Positions 44,440-52,009 of a stretch of 64,000 nt of DNA are shown piece by piece (position 1 is the first letter of the stretch; each line of letters begins with the position of its first letter). Both the position numbers and the translations under genes were made by a program. Origin of the DNA: Streptomyces sp. ISL-1 (GTDB lineage: Bacteria; Actinomycetota; Actinomycetes; Streptomycetales; Streptomycetaceae); the NCBI RefSeq assembly GCF_018614585.1, contig NZ_JAGGOI010000007.1, positions 1 through 64,000 of the forward strand, in the 5' to 3' direction. Below the pieces are notes generated by a model. That model was not told the origin of the DNA. It was given only the letters and a program-made list of their open reading frames with translations, and did not search any database.

Positions 44440-45204
44440 ATGTCGCCCTACGACCCGTCGGCCTTTCCGCCCTTTGCTGTCACCGTCGACCTGGTCGTGC
44501 TCACCGTGCGTCGTCATGCGCTCTGCGCGCTGGTGGTACGCCGGGGAGAGCCGCCGTTCCAGGGTCGGTGGGCGCTGCCCGGCGGCTTCGTCAGGGGTGA
44601 CGAAGATCTGGCGGCCGCGGCAGCGCGCGAACTGGCCGAGGAGACCGGGCTGTGCGCGCACGATCCGGCCTCCCCGGCACTGGGAAACGGCGCGCATCTC
44701 GAGCAGCTGGCCACGTACGGCGACCCCAAGCGGGACCCCCGTATGCGAGTCGTCAGCGTCGCCCATCTGGTGCTCGCGCCCGATCTTCCCGCGCCCCGAG
44801 CCGGCGGGGACGCGAACAGCGCGCGGTGGGCCCCTGTCGAGGATCTCCTCGGTCAGGAGAACGGGTTCGGCCGCGAGGGCGAGCAGCCGGCCCCGCTTGC
44901 CTTCGACCATGCGCGGATCCTGGCGGACGGCGTCGAGCGGGCCCGCTCCAAGATTGAGTACTCCTCGCTGGCCACCGCGTTCTGCCCACCTGAGTTCACG
45001 GTCGGCGAGCTGCGACGGGTGTACGAGGCCGTGTGGGGCGTCGCGCTCGACCCGCGCAATTTCCACCGCAAGGTCACCGGCACCCCTGGGTTCCTGGTGC
45101 CCGCGGGCGGCACGACCACCCGCCAGGGCGGCCGCCCGGCCCAGCTGTTCCGGGCGGGTGGCGCGACCTTGCTGAACCCGCCGATGCTGCGCCCGGAGGT
45201 CTGA
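44440..45204 (+). CDS. NrtR-like Nudix regulator
   Basis: Protein of 254 aa. The N-terminal Nudix domain has 'GGFVRGDEDLAAAAARELAEETG', close to the GX5EX7REUXEEXGU box. The C-terminal part ('FTVGELRRVYEAVWGVALDPRNFHRKV....LVPAGGTTTRQGGRPAQLFR') is the winged helix-turn-helix of the NrtR family. NrtR proteins sense ADP-ribose and repress NAD-metabolism genes. The box has changes typical of regulatory members, so hydrolysis may be weak. No NAD gene is adjacent. Confidence 0.88.
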   Translation: MSPYDPSAFPPFAVTVDLVVLTVRRHALCALVVRRGEPPFQGRWALPGGFVRGDEDLAAAAARELAEETGLCAHDPASPALGNGAHLEQLATYGDPKRDPRMRVVSVAHLVLAPDLPAPRAGGDANSARWAPVEDLLGQENGFGREGEQPAPLAFDHARILADGVERARSKIEYSSLATAFCPPEFTVGELRRVYEAVWGVALDPRNFHRKVTGTPGFLVPAGGTTTRQGGRPAQLFRAGGATLLNPPMLRPEV

Positions 45205-45421
45205 CCGAAGCCGGTCCGAGCTTGGTTGAAATCTCGGCCCCGCCTTCTGGCCCGGGCCCGGTCGAAGTCCCGTCCTCACGTCCCGAGAGGACTTCAGGCC
45301 CGACGCTGGTGAGGGCTGACACCCAGGGCCTTGGCTTTTGCGCGAAAAGTCAGAAATGTCGCGTTATCTTGCTGGGTATCCGCCCTGCCGCCGAGCGGTA
45401 TCACCTTCCGCGAGAGAAGCG
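45205..45421. other. Short intergenic region before the ABC gene
   Basis: I see no gene and no clear regulatory element here. Confidence 0.4.
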
Positions 45422-47236
45422 ATGCTCCAGGCCATCGGACTGACCAGCAACCCCCGCCGAGACCGCCCGCCCGCCGTCGACGACCTCACATTTGAGGCCC
45501 CGCCCGGATGTGTCACAGCGCTTGTCGGAGCCGACGGGTCTGGCAAGACGACGGCGCTGCGGCTGATGCTCGAACTCGAGTCCGGCCGGGGCATTACCTA
45601 CTTCCGCGGCACCCCCCTCCACCGCATCGCCCACCCCGCCCGCGAGGTGGGGGTGCTCCTCGGTGACGTGCCGGGCCATCCGGCACGGACCGCCCGGGGT
45701 CAGCTCCGTATGCTCTGCGCCGCCGCCGGAGTGCCTGCCTCCCGAGCCGAAGAGCTGCTCGAAGTCGTCGGTCTCGCCGGCCTCGGCGGTCGGCGCCTCG
45801 GCACGCTCTCGCTCGGCATGGACCGCAGGCTCGGGCTCGCCTCCGCGCTGCTGGGGCACCCGCAGACGCTCATCCTCGACGAGCCCGCGAAGGGGCTCTC
45901 CCCCCGCGAGAGCAGCTGGCTGTACGGACTGCTGCGCGCCCACGCCACGCGCGGCGGCACCGTTGTGTGCACCACCAGCGACCCCAAGGAGGCCGCGCGC
46001 CTCGCCGACCGCGTCGTCAGCCTCAATGCGGGCCGCCTCGTCGCCGACCAGGACGCAGCCGCGTTCTCCCGCACCAGGCTCCGCCCCCGCGTGGCAGTCC
46101 GTACCCCGCACGCCGTCCGCCTTGCCGCCGCCGTCACCCGCGAGGCGCGCGCCGCCCGGCGCTCCGTCGAGGTTGTCACCGAGGGCAGCAGCCAGCTCTC
46201 CGTCTACGGCAGCAGCTGCGCCGAGATCGGCGAAACCGCCTTCCGGCACGGCGTACTCGTCCACCGGCTCACCGACGAGGTCGGTGACACCGGCCCCGCC
46301 ACCGCCCCCGCGCCGCCCCCCGCCCCGGCACCGGCCACCTCCTCGCCTGCCCCCGCCTCCCACGGCGAGGAGCCCTCTGGTCCGCCCGCCCCCCGAGCCA
46401 CGCGACACCCAGCCCCACTCCCACCTCCAGCCCCACCCCCAGACCTGTCCCTGCCGCGTCCGGTACGCAGCCCCCTCAGGCCCCTGCGGTACGAACTACG
46501 CCGCCTCCTCGGAGTCCGTACCGCCCTCCTCGTCGCGGCAGCCGTGTTCGTCGCCTCCGCGGCCCTGTGTGTCCTGCTCGCCCGTTCCGGCTCCACCCCC
46601 CTCCCCGCCGCGCTCGCCGCCTGGCCCGAGTTCCTTCCGCTGCCGCCGGCTGCCTTCGGCGCCGGACTGCTCGGGGCGCTCTCCTTCGGCGAGGAGTTCC
46701 GCTATCCCGCGCTCGCCGCCGCCCGCGGCACCGTGCCCCGCCGCCTCGGTCTCCTGCTGGCCAAGCTCGCGGTGACCGCCATGGCCGCTCTGTTGCTCGC
46801 GTTCCTCACCGTCGCGGCCGATGTCCAGGCTCTCCGCCTCGTTTACGGAGGCGATTTGGCCCAGGTCCCGCAGAACTGGCCTGCGCTGGCATCCAGTTGG
46901 GGCGGGCTCGCGGTGGGCTGCGCCTGGGCGGGGCTCCTCGCCGCCGGAGTCTTCCGGGTCACGGCCGCCGGTGTGGCCGCCGTACTCGCCGTACCGGTCC
47001 TCATCGCCCCCCTCGTGCAGGCGACGCTCGTCGCCCCGTCAGTCCGTTCGATCGCCGGGCTCCCGGGCAGGCTGCGCGAGCTGGCCTGGTTGCAGCTGCC
47101 GTGGCAGGCGGACAACTGGCTCGCGGCCGGGGGGAGCCTCCTCGCCCAACCCGTCGGCGCGGCACTGGCGTTGTCGCTGTCGGCCCTGATCTGCACGTAC
47201 CTGTTCACGGGCCTTCGTCGTAGCGCCCGATGGTGA
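45422..47236 (+). CDS. ABC transporter, ATPase fused to membrane domain
   Basis: Protein of 604 aa. The N-terminal ATPase domain (about 1-240) has 'GADGSGKTT', signature 'LSLGMDRRLGLASALLGHP' and Walker B 'TLILDEP'. A Pro/Ala-rich linker (about 310-370) leads to a C-terminal domain with six hydrophobic helices ('TALLVAAAVFVASAALCVLLA' onward). This is the layout of ABC-2-type exporters with both halves in one chain. Ribosome site is weak (GAGAAG). It sits directly upstream of whiH, but has no sporulation motif itself. Substrate unknown. Confidence 0.85.
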   Translation: MLQAIGLTSNPRRDRPPAVDDLTFEAPPGCVTALVGADGSGKTTALRLMLELESGRGITYFRGTPLHRIAHPAREVGVLLGDVPGHPARTARGQLRMLCAAAGVPASRAEELLEVVGLAGLGGRRLGTLSLGMDRRLGLASALLGHPQTLILDEPAKGLSPRESSWLYGLLRAHATRGGTVVCTTSDPKEAARLADRVVSLNAGRLVADQDAAAFSRTRLRPRVAVRTPHAVRLAAAVTREARAARRSVEVVTEGSSQLSVYGSSCAEIGETAFRHGVLVHRLTDEVGDTGPATAPAPPPAPAPATSSPAPASHGEEPSGPPAPRATRHPAPLPPPAPPPDLSLPRPVRSPLRPLRYELRRLLGVRTALLVAAAVFVASAALCVLLARSGSTPLPAALAAWPEFLPLPPAAFGAGLLGALSFGEEFRYPALAAARGTVPRRLGLLLAKLAVTAMAALLLAFLTVAADVQALRLVYGGDLAQVPQNWPALASSWGGLAVGCAWAGLLAAGVFRVTAAGVAAVLAVPVLIAPLVQATLVAPSVRSIAGLPGRLRELAWLQLPWQADNWLAAGGSLLAQPVGAALALSLSALICTYLFTGLRRSARW

Positions 47237-47276
47237 TCATGATCGACCGGGTCTCGGCGAACTGCTCGCAACTCCC

Positions 47277-47303
47277 TTGAGTACGCTCGCTTCCTTCCGA
47301 TAA
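47277..47303 (+). promoter_or_regulatory. Candidate sigma-WhiG promoter of whiH
   Basis: TTGA (47277-47280), 15 bp, then TCCGATAA (47296-47303). The flagellar-type WhiG consensus is TAAA-N15-GCCGATAA, and whiH is a known WhiG target in S. coelicolor. The -10 half matches at seven of eight bases and the spacing is exact. Confidence 0.6.
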
Positions 47304-47395
47304 GGCGTCAATTGCGGGGCCGGCGCCGATCACCCTTTCGTGTGCTTTTCACCAAAGACCTCAAGGGCCGCTGAACCCAAGCCGACAAAGGATGC

Positions 47396-48283
47396 GTGAG
47401 TACCCTTGCGCACACCATGATGACCGCCGCCCGCCCCGCCGAGTCCGGCCTCGCCGGCCCGGGCGAACTCGACCGATACCCCTACGCGGAGTCGCCCGGC
47501 GCCGACCGCGTCGGCCCTCCCTCCTGGGACGGCCCCGACGCCGAGTTGGGTCGGGTCGGCCGCCGCGCAGCAGGCAGCCGCGGCCGCGGACTGCACGGCC
47601 AACTCGTCCAGCAGCTTGGTCAGATGATCGTCTCCGGAGACCTCGGAGCCGACCGCCCGCTCGTCCCCGAGGAGATCGGCCAGCGCTTCGAGGTCTCCCG
47701 TACCGTCGTGCGCGAATCGCTGCGCGTCCTCGAAGCCAAGGGGCTGGTCAGCGCCCGCCCCAACGTCGGTACCCGGGTCCGTCCGGTCAGCGACTGGAAT
47801 CTGCTGGACCCCGACATCATCGAGTGGCGGGCCTTCGGTCCGCAGCGTGACGACCAGCGCCGGGAGCTGAGCGAGCTGCGCTGGACCATCGAGCCGCTCG
47901 CCGCCCGTCTTGCCGCAGGTCACGGACGTGAGGACGTCCAGCAACGGCTCGCTGACATGGTGGAGATCATGAGTCATGCCCTCGCCCAGGGCGACGGGAT
48001 CACGTTCTCGCGGGCCGACTCGGAGTTCCATTCCCTGCTGATCCAGCTCGCGGGCAACCGGATGCTGGAGCACCTCTCCGGCATCGTCTCCTCGGCCCTC
48101 CAGGTCTCCGGCGGCCCGGTCACTGGCTGTGACCGCCCGACCGAGGTTGCCCTGACCCACCACGCGCGGATCGTCGACACCCTCGCCACCGGCGACTCGC
48201 ACGGCGCGGAGTCGGCCATGCGTCAACTGCTCACCATCCACCCTGAGGTGGAGCGAGTCGTGCCCGCGCCGCGCGAGCACTGA
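47396..48283 (+). CDS. whiH: Sporulation regulator WhiH (GntR family)
   Basis: GntR/FadR-type regulator of 295 aa needed for sporulation septation in S. coelicolor. An N-terminal extension of about 60 residues leads into a winged helix ('LVQQLGQMIVSGDLGADRPLVPEEIGQRFEVSRTVVRESLRVLEAKGLV') and a helical FCD effector domain ('ADSEFHSLLIQLAGNRMLE', 'HHARIVDTLATGD'). Position just upstream of hrdB supports the assignment. The start is GTG with AAAGG four bases upstream; an ATG seven codons later is an alternative. A terminator overlaps the stop codon. Confidence 0.93.
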   Translation: MSTLAHTMMTAARPAESGLAGPGELDRYPYAESPGADRVGPPSWDGPDAELGRVGRRAAGSRGRGLHGQLVQQLGQMIVSGDLGADRPLVPEEIGQRFEVSRTVVRESLRVLEAKGLVSARPNVGTRVRPVSDWNLLDPDIIEWRAFGPQRDDQRRELSELRWTIEPLAARLAAGHGREDVQQRLADMVEIMSHALAQGDGITFSRADSEFHSLLIQLAGNRMLEHLSGIVSSALQVSGGPVTGCDRPTEVALTHHARIVDTLATGDSHGAESAMRQLLTIHPEVERVVPAPREH

Positions 48284-48301
48284 CCGCGGGGGCGCGGTCA
48301 G
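48280..48301 (+). terminator. whiH terminator
   Basis: A 9-bp perfect inverted repeat CTGACCGCG / CGCGGTCAG with a GGGG loop, overlapping the stop codon. Confidence 0.7.
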
Positions 48302-48478
48302 GAGTATGGAGGCGTACGCATCGCGTGTCGCCGGATTCCACGGGGGTCCGGCGGCACGATTGTGTGGTGAACGCCCCATTTGGTCGTTTCGTCGTAAATG
48401 AGGTGTGACTCGGGCCACGTGGATTGGGCGTAACACTCCTCGAAACAGTGCGATGACCTAAGAGGTGATAGCCGAAGA

Positions 48479-48505
48479 GGGAATACAGCCGCCGATCTGG
48501 GCGCT
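48479..48505 (+). promoter_or_regulatory. Candidate sigma-R promoter for hrdB
   Basis: GGGAAT (48479-48484), 18 bp, then GCT (48503-48505). The sigma-R consensus is GGAAT-N18-GTT, and hrdB p2 in S. coelicolor is sigma-R dependent. One mismatch in the -10 makes this tentative. Confidence 0.45.
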
Positions 48506-48560
48506 GTGCGAATCCAAGGCTCAGCCCGCGCCACAGGCACATCCGCAGCCTGGTGGTCGT

Positions 48561-48596
48561 CGGCTCCGGCCCCATCATGGGCGGGGCCGGAAGCCG
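48561..48596 (+). other. Attenuator-like hairpin in the hrdB leader
   Basis: 48561-48573 pairs with 48583-48596 (13 bp with one bulge, 9-nt loop) and is followed by TTTC. It lies 25 bases before the GTG and directly before the ribosome site. It could act as a terminator or block translation. Confidence 0.6.
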
Positions 48597-48621
48597 TTTC
48601 CATCGTTCCGAGAGGTTGTTC

Positions 48622-50178
48622 GTGTCGGCCAGCACATCCCGTACGCTCCCGCCGGAGATCGCCGAGTCCGAGTCTGTGATGGCGCTCATCGAGCGGGGAA
48701 AGGCTGATGGGCAGATCGCCGGCGATGACGTGCGTCGGGCCTTCGAGGCTGACCAGATTCCGCCAACCCAGTGGAAGAATGTTCTGCGCAGCCTCAACCA
48801 GATCCTCGAGGAAGAGGGTGTGACGCTGATGGTCAGTGCCGCGGAGTCGCCGAAGCGCGCCCGCAAGAGCGTCGCAGCGAAGAGCCCGGCAAAGCGCACC
48901 GCCACCAAGACTGTCGCGGCCAAGACCGCAACGGCGAAGACCGTCGCGGCCACCGCGGCGTCGACGGACGAGACCGTCGACGTCACGGCCGACGAGGTCG
49001 AGGCAACCGCGCCTGTCAAGAAGGCCGCCGCCAAGAAGACGACAGCCAAGAAGACGGCGGCGAAGAAGACCGTCGCCAAGAAAACCGTGGCCAAGAAGGC
49101 CACGGGCAAGAAGGACGCCGACGAGGCCACCGAGGGCGAAGAGCAGCTCGATGAGGTCCAGCCCGGTGGCAAGGGCGAGGAGGAAGAGGCCGAGGGCGAG
49201 AACAAGGGCTTCGTTCTCTCCGACGACGACGAGGACGACGCGCCTGCACAGCAGGTCGCCGTCGCCGGCGCCACCGCCGACCCGGTCAAGGACTACCTCA
49301 AGCAGATCGGCAAGGTGCCCCTCCTCAACGCAGAGCAGGAGGTGGAGCTCGCCAAGCGCATCGAGGCAGGTCTGTTCGCCGAGGACAAGCTGGCGAACTC
49401 CGACAAGCTCGCGCCGAAGCTCAAGCGCGAACTGGAGATCATCGCCGAGGACGGCCGCCGCGCCAAGAACCACCTGCTGGAGGCCAACCTCCGCCTGGTC
49501 GTTTCGCTGGCCAAGCGCTACACCGGCCGCGGCATGCTCTTCCTGGACCTGATCCAGGAGGGCAACCTCGGTCTGATCCGCGCGGTCGAGAAGTTCGACT
49601 ACACCAAGGGCTACAAGTTCTCCACGTATGCCACCTGGTGGATCCGTCAGGCGATCACCCGCGCCATGGCCGACCAGGCCCGCACCATCCGTATCCCGGT
49701 GCACATGGTCGAGGTCATCAACAAGCTCGCGCGCGTGCAGCGCCAGATGCTCCAGGACCTGGGCCGTGAGCCCACCCCGGAGGAGCTGGCCAAGGAGCTC
49801 GACATGACCCCTGAGAAGGTCATCGAGGTCCAGAAGTACGGCCGTGAGCCGATCTCGCTTCACACCCCCCTCGGTGAGGACGGCGACAGCGAGTTCGGTG
49901 ACCTGATCGAGGACTCCGAGGCGGTCGTCCCGGCCGACGCGGTCAGCTTCACGCTGCTCCAGGAGCAGCTGCACTCGGTGCTCGACACCCTGTCGGAGCG
50001 TGAGGCGGGCGTGGTCTCGATGCGCTTCGGTCTGACTGACGGCCAGCCGAAGACCCTGGACGAGATCGGCAAGGTCTACGGCGTTACGCGTGAGCGCATC
50101 CGGCAGATCGAGTCCAAGACCATGTCGAAGCTGCGTCACCCGTCGCGTTCGCAGGTTCTGCGCGACTACCTCGACTAG
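48622..50178 (+). CDS. hrdB: Principal sigma factor HrdB
   Basis: Essential RNA polymerase sigma-70 subunit, 518 aa. The N-terminus '[16 protein letters not shown]' and region 1.1 are followed by a Lys/Ala-rich low-complexity stretch (about 95-190) and an acidic segment. Regions 1.2-4.2 are nearly invariant: '[16 protein letters not shown]', '[32 protein letters not shown]', '[13 protein letters not shown]' and '[21 protein letters not shown]'. GTG start with AGAGG six bases upstream; the ATG at 48577 is rejected because it lies inside the hairpin. A terminator follows. Confidence 0.98.
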   Translation: MSASTSRTLPPEIAESESVMALIERGKADGQIAGDDVRRAFEADQIPPTQWKNVLRSLNQILEEEGVTLMVSAAESPKRARKSVAAKSPAKRTATKTVAAKTATAKTVAATAASTDETVDVTADEVEATAPVKKAAAKKTTAKKTAAKKTVAKKTVAKKATGKKDADEATEGEEQLDEVQPGGKGEEEEAEGENKGFVLSDDDEDDAPAQQVAVAGATADPVKDYLKQIGKVPLLNAEQEVELAKRIEAGLFAEDKLANSDKLAPKLKRELEIIAEDGRRAKNHLLEANLRLVVSLAKRYTGRGMLFLDLIQEGNLGLIRAVEKFDYTKGYKFSTYATWWIRQAITRAMADQARTIRIPVHMVEVINKLARVQRQMLQDLGREPTPEELAKELDMTPEKVIEVQKYGREPISLHTPLGEDGDSEFGDLIEDSEAVVPADAVSFTLLQEQLHSVLDTLSEREAGVVSMRFGLTDGQPKTLDEIGKVYGVTRERIRQIESKTMSKLRHPSRSQVLRDYLD

Positions 50179-50213
50179 GTCGCGGTCGTACATCCAGGTC
50201 GCGGTCGTACATC
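50177..50213. repeat. 19-bp tandem duplication after hrdB
   Basis: AGGTCGCGGTCGTACATC occurs twice with a period of 19 bp, the first copy overlapping the hrdB stop codon. Confidence 0.85.
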
Positions 50214-50216
50214 GAT

Positions 50217-50254
50217 CGAAGGGCCCGCATCCCGTCAGGGGAGCGGGCCCTTCG
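50217..50254 (+). terminator. hrdB terminator
   Basis: A 12-bp perfect inverted repeat CGAAGGGCCCGC / GCGGGCCCTTCG around a 14-nt loop. Confidence 0.85.
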
Positions 50255-50366
50255 TCGTGCGTCTCGCGTGGGCTCGCGTGTGCGCATCGTATGTGCCCGG
50301 GTGCGCGCTGTGGCCTGTTGGCTGACTCTGAGTGGACTCGTTTCACGCTGAGTCAGGAGGCCTTTT

Positions 50367-51188
50367 ATGCGTCGTTTCCTCGCCCGAGCCCTGACCGGGG
50401 CGCTGGCCCTGATCACCGCCGCGGCAGTGGCGCCATTGACATCGCCTGTACCCGCCGCCGCCGATGGAGTGGTCGTGGGCGGCTATCCGGCACGTGTCTC
50501 CGACAGCCCATGGGTGGTCGCGCTGACCAGCCGTGACCGGTTCGGGGGTACGCGCGCCGGTCAGTTCTGCGGAGGTGTCGTGGTGGCGCCGACGCAGGTG
50601 CTGACCGCCGCCCACTGCCTGAGCCGGACAGTCCTCGGCCAGGAGGCGAGCGCCCTCCGCGACCTGCGTGTCCTCTCCGGTCGCTCGGAGCTGGTCGGCG
50701 TGGGAGGTCAGGAGATCGCGGTGAGCGGCACCTGGGTCGCGCCGGATTACGACCCGGCGACGAACAACCGGGACGTGGCGATGCTGACGCTCGCCACGGC
50801 TTTGCCCGCCTCCCAGGTGATCGGTCTGGCGGGCCCCGGAGACCCGGCGTACCAGCCGGGTACGACCGCGACCGTCTACGGCTGGGGCGACACGAAGGGG
50901 AACGGCAGCTATGCCTCCTCGCTCCACGCCGCGCAGGTGACGGTCCTGTCGGACCAGGTCTGCGGACAGGCCTATCCGGGCGGCCAGAGTGCGCGCTACG
51001 TCCCGTCCACGATGCTCTGCGCAGGAGACGCCAAGGGTGGGCGCGACGCCTGCCAGGGGGACAGTGGAGGGCCGCTGGTGGCGAACGGGAGGCTCATCGG
51101 CCTCGTCTCGTGGGGCAGCGGCTGCGGGGAGGCGAAGAGTCCGGGGGTCTATACGCGGATCTCGGCCGTCGTGCGGTCGCAGCCGTGA
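50367..51188 (+). CDS. Secreted trypsin-like serine protease (S1A)
   Basis: Preproprotease of 273 aa. A signal peptide (about 1-32, 'ALTGALALITAAAVAPLTSPVPAAA') is followed by a mature start near 'VVVGGYPA'. The triad is His in 'TAAHC', Asp in 'NNRDVAML' and Ser in 'ACQGDSGGPLV'. 'SWGSGCGEAKSPGVYTR' is typical of trypsins. Six cysteines in place for disulfides. AGGAGG lies six bases before the ATG. It belongs to the Streptomyces trypsin group and should cleave after Lys or Arg. Confidence 0.95.
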   Translation: MRRFLARALTGALALITAAAVAPLTSPVPAAADGVVVGGYPARVSDSPWVVALTSRDRFGGTRAGQFCGGVVVAPTQVLTAAHCLSRTVLGQEASALRDLRVLSGRSELVGVGGQEIAVSGTWVAPDYDPATNNRDVAMLTLATALPASQVIGLAGPGDPAYQPGTTATVYGWGDTKGNGSYASSLHAAQVTVLSDQVCGQAYPGGQSARYVPSTMLCAGDAKGGRDACQGDSGGPLVANGRLIGLVSWGSGCGEAKSPGVYTRISAVVRSQP

Positions 51189-51259
51189 AAGTGGAGGCCT
51201 GAGGCCCCCGGCCTGATGTCTGAGGCCTGAGGACCGCCACCGAGGTCACGGTATGAGAG

Positions 51260-51296
51260 CGGGCGGCCGCCCCTTGTATTCAGGGGTGGCCGCCCG
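51260..51296. terminator. Bidirectional terminator
   Basis: CGGGCGGCC pairs with GGCCGCCCG, extended by one G-U and five more pairs; 7-nt loop. It lies between convergent genes. Confidence 0.85.
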
Positions 51297-51345
51297 TCGG
51301 CCGGTCCTGGAGACCGGCCCTTGGCTCGTCGGGGGATGCGAGGTA

Positions 51346-51576
51346 TCAGTGTTCCTCTTCACCGACAGCGGCCGGTACGGCCGTGAGTCGGTCGGTCTCA
51401 TCCTGTATTTCCGCGGCGATCTTCTTGAGTTCCGGCTCGAACTTGCGCCCGTGGTGGGCACAGAAGAGCAACTCACCGCCGCTGGTCAGGACGACACGCA
51501 GGTACGCCTGGGCGCCGCAGCGGTCGCAGCGATCAGCGGCCGTCAGGTGGCTCGCGGGGGTCAGAACAGTAGTCAC
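51346..51576 (-). CDS. Small Cys/His protein (DUF7455-like)
   Basis: Protein of 76 aa. 'ADRCDRCGAQAYLRVVLTSGGELLFCAHHGRKFEPEL' has a zinc-ribbon-like CxxC and CxxH arrangement. The family is common in streptomycetes near hrdB and parE. The GTG has AGAGG four bases upstream. A role in zinc or nucleic-acid binding is plausible but unproven. Confidence 0.8.
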   Translation of the reverse strand: MTTVLTPASHLTAADRCDRCGAQAYLRVVLTSGGELLFCAHHGRKFEPELKKIAAEIQDETDRLTAVPAAVGEEEH

Positions 51577-52009
51577 GTCGCCTCTTCTCTAGCTCGACGA
51601 GCTGTCGTACCAGGGTCAACATCCAACCAGCCCGAAAACGTTCCCGCTCGAGCCTTTTCCTCGAAACTTCTTATCGAGGTAACTGTCTGTTGCCGGTTGG
51701 CGGCGAATGAGCCGTATTGCTTCGCTCTACGGATTTCGCGTTGCTTGTCTCGTTTGGCCCTCCCGGCTGGGTTGCCGGTTGTTCATGAGGACGTGCCCGG
51801 AGCCTAAATGGTTCATGCCTCGAAGGGAACGTGATGTGCACGTCACTCCATCGAGGGATCGAACATGTATACGAGACTGGACTAGCATGACAAGTCACTA
51901 GGGTGGCGTTACATCGGCTCTACCAGGCCTCGGTACCCTCTGACCGGCGACCGACGCCGAGCCTTTACCCCACTGGGCCACATCTGAAATTCAGCGAGGA
52001 GCGAACCGC
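51577..52009. other. parE upstream region
   Basis: 433 bp without a gene. It contains a near-perfect 16-bp palindrome (51830-51845) and possible promoter elements before parE. I checked for a LexA box and rejected the best candidate. Confidence 0.5.
51830..51845. promoter_or_regulatory. Operator-like palindrome upstream of parE
   Basis: GTGATGTGCACGTCAC is a 16-bp inverted repeat with one mismatched pair, 164 bp before parE. The regulator is unknown. Confidence 0.45.

Larger units (their letters stand above)
48284..48621 (+). other. hrdB upstream region
   Basis: 338 bp with no gene. It contains a candidate SigR-type promoter and a strong hairpin just before the ribosome site, described separately. 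Confidence 0.6.

Noticed and set aside
51852..51870. Possible LexA box near parE (TCGAAC then ATAC)
   Set aside because: The left half matches but the right half does not form GTTC.
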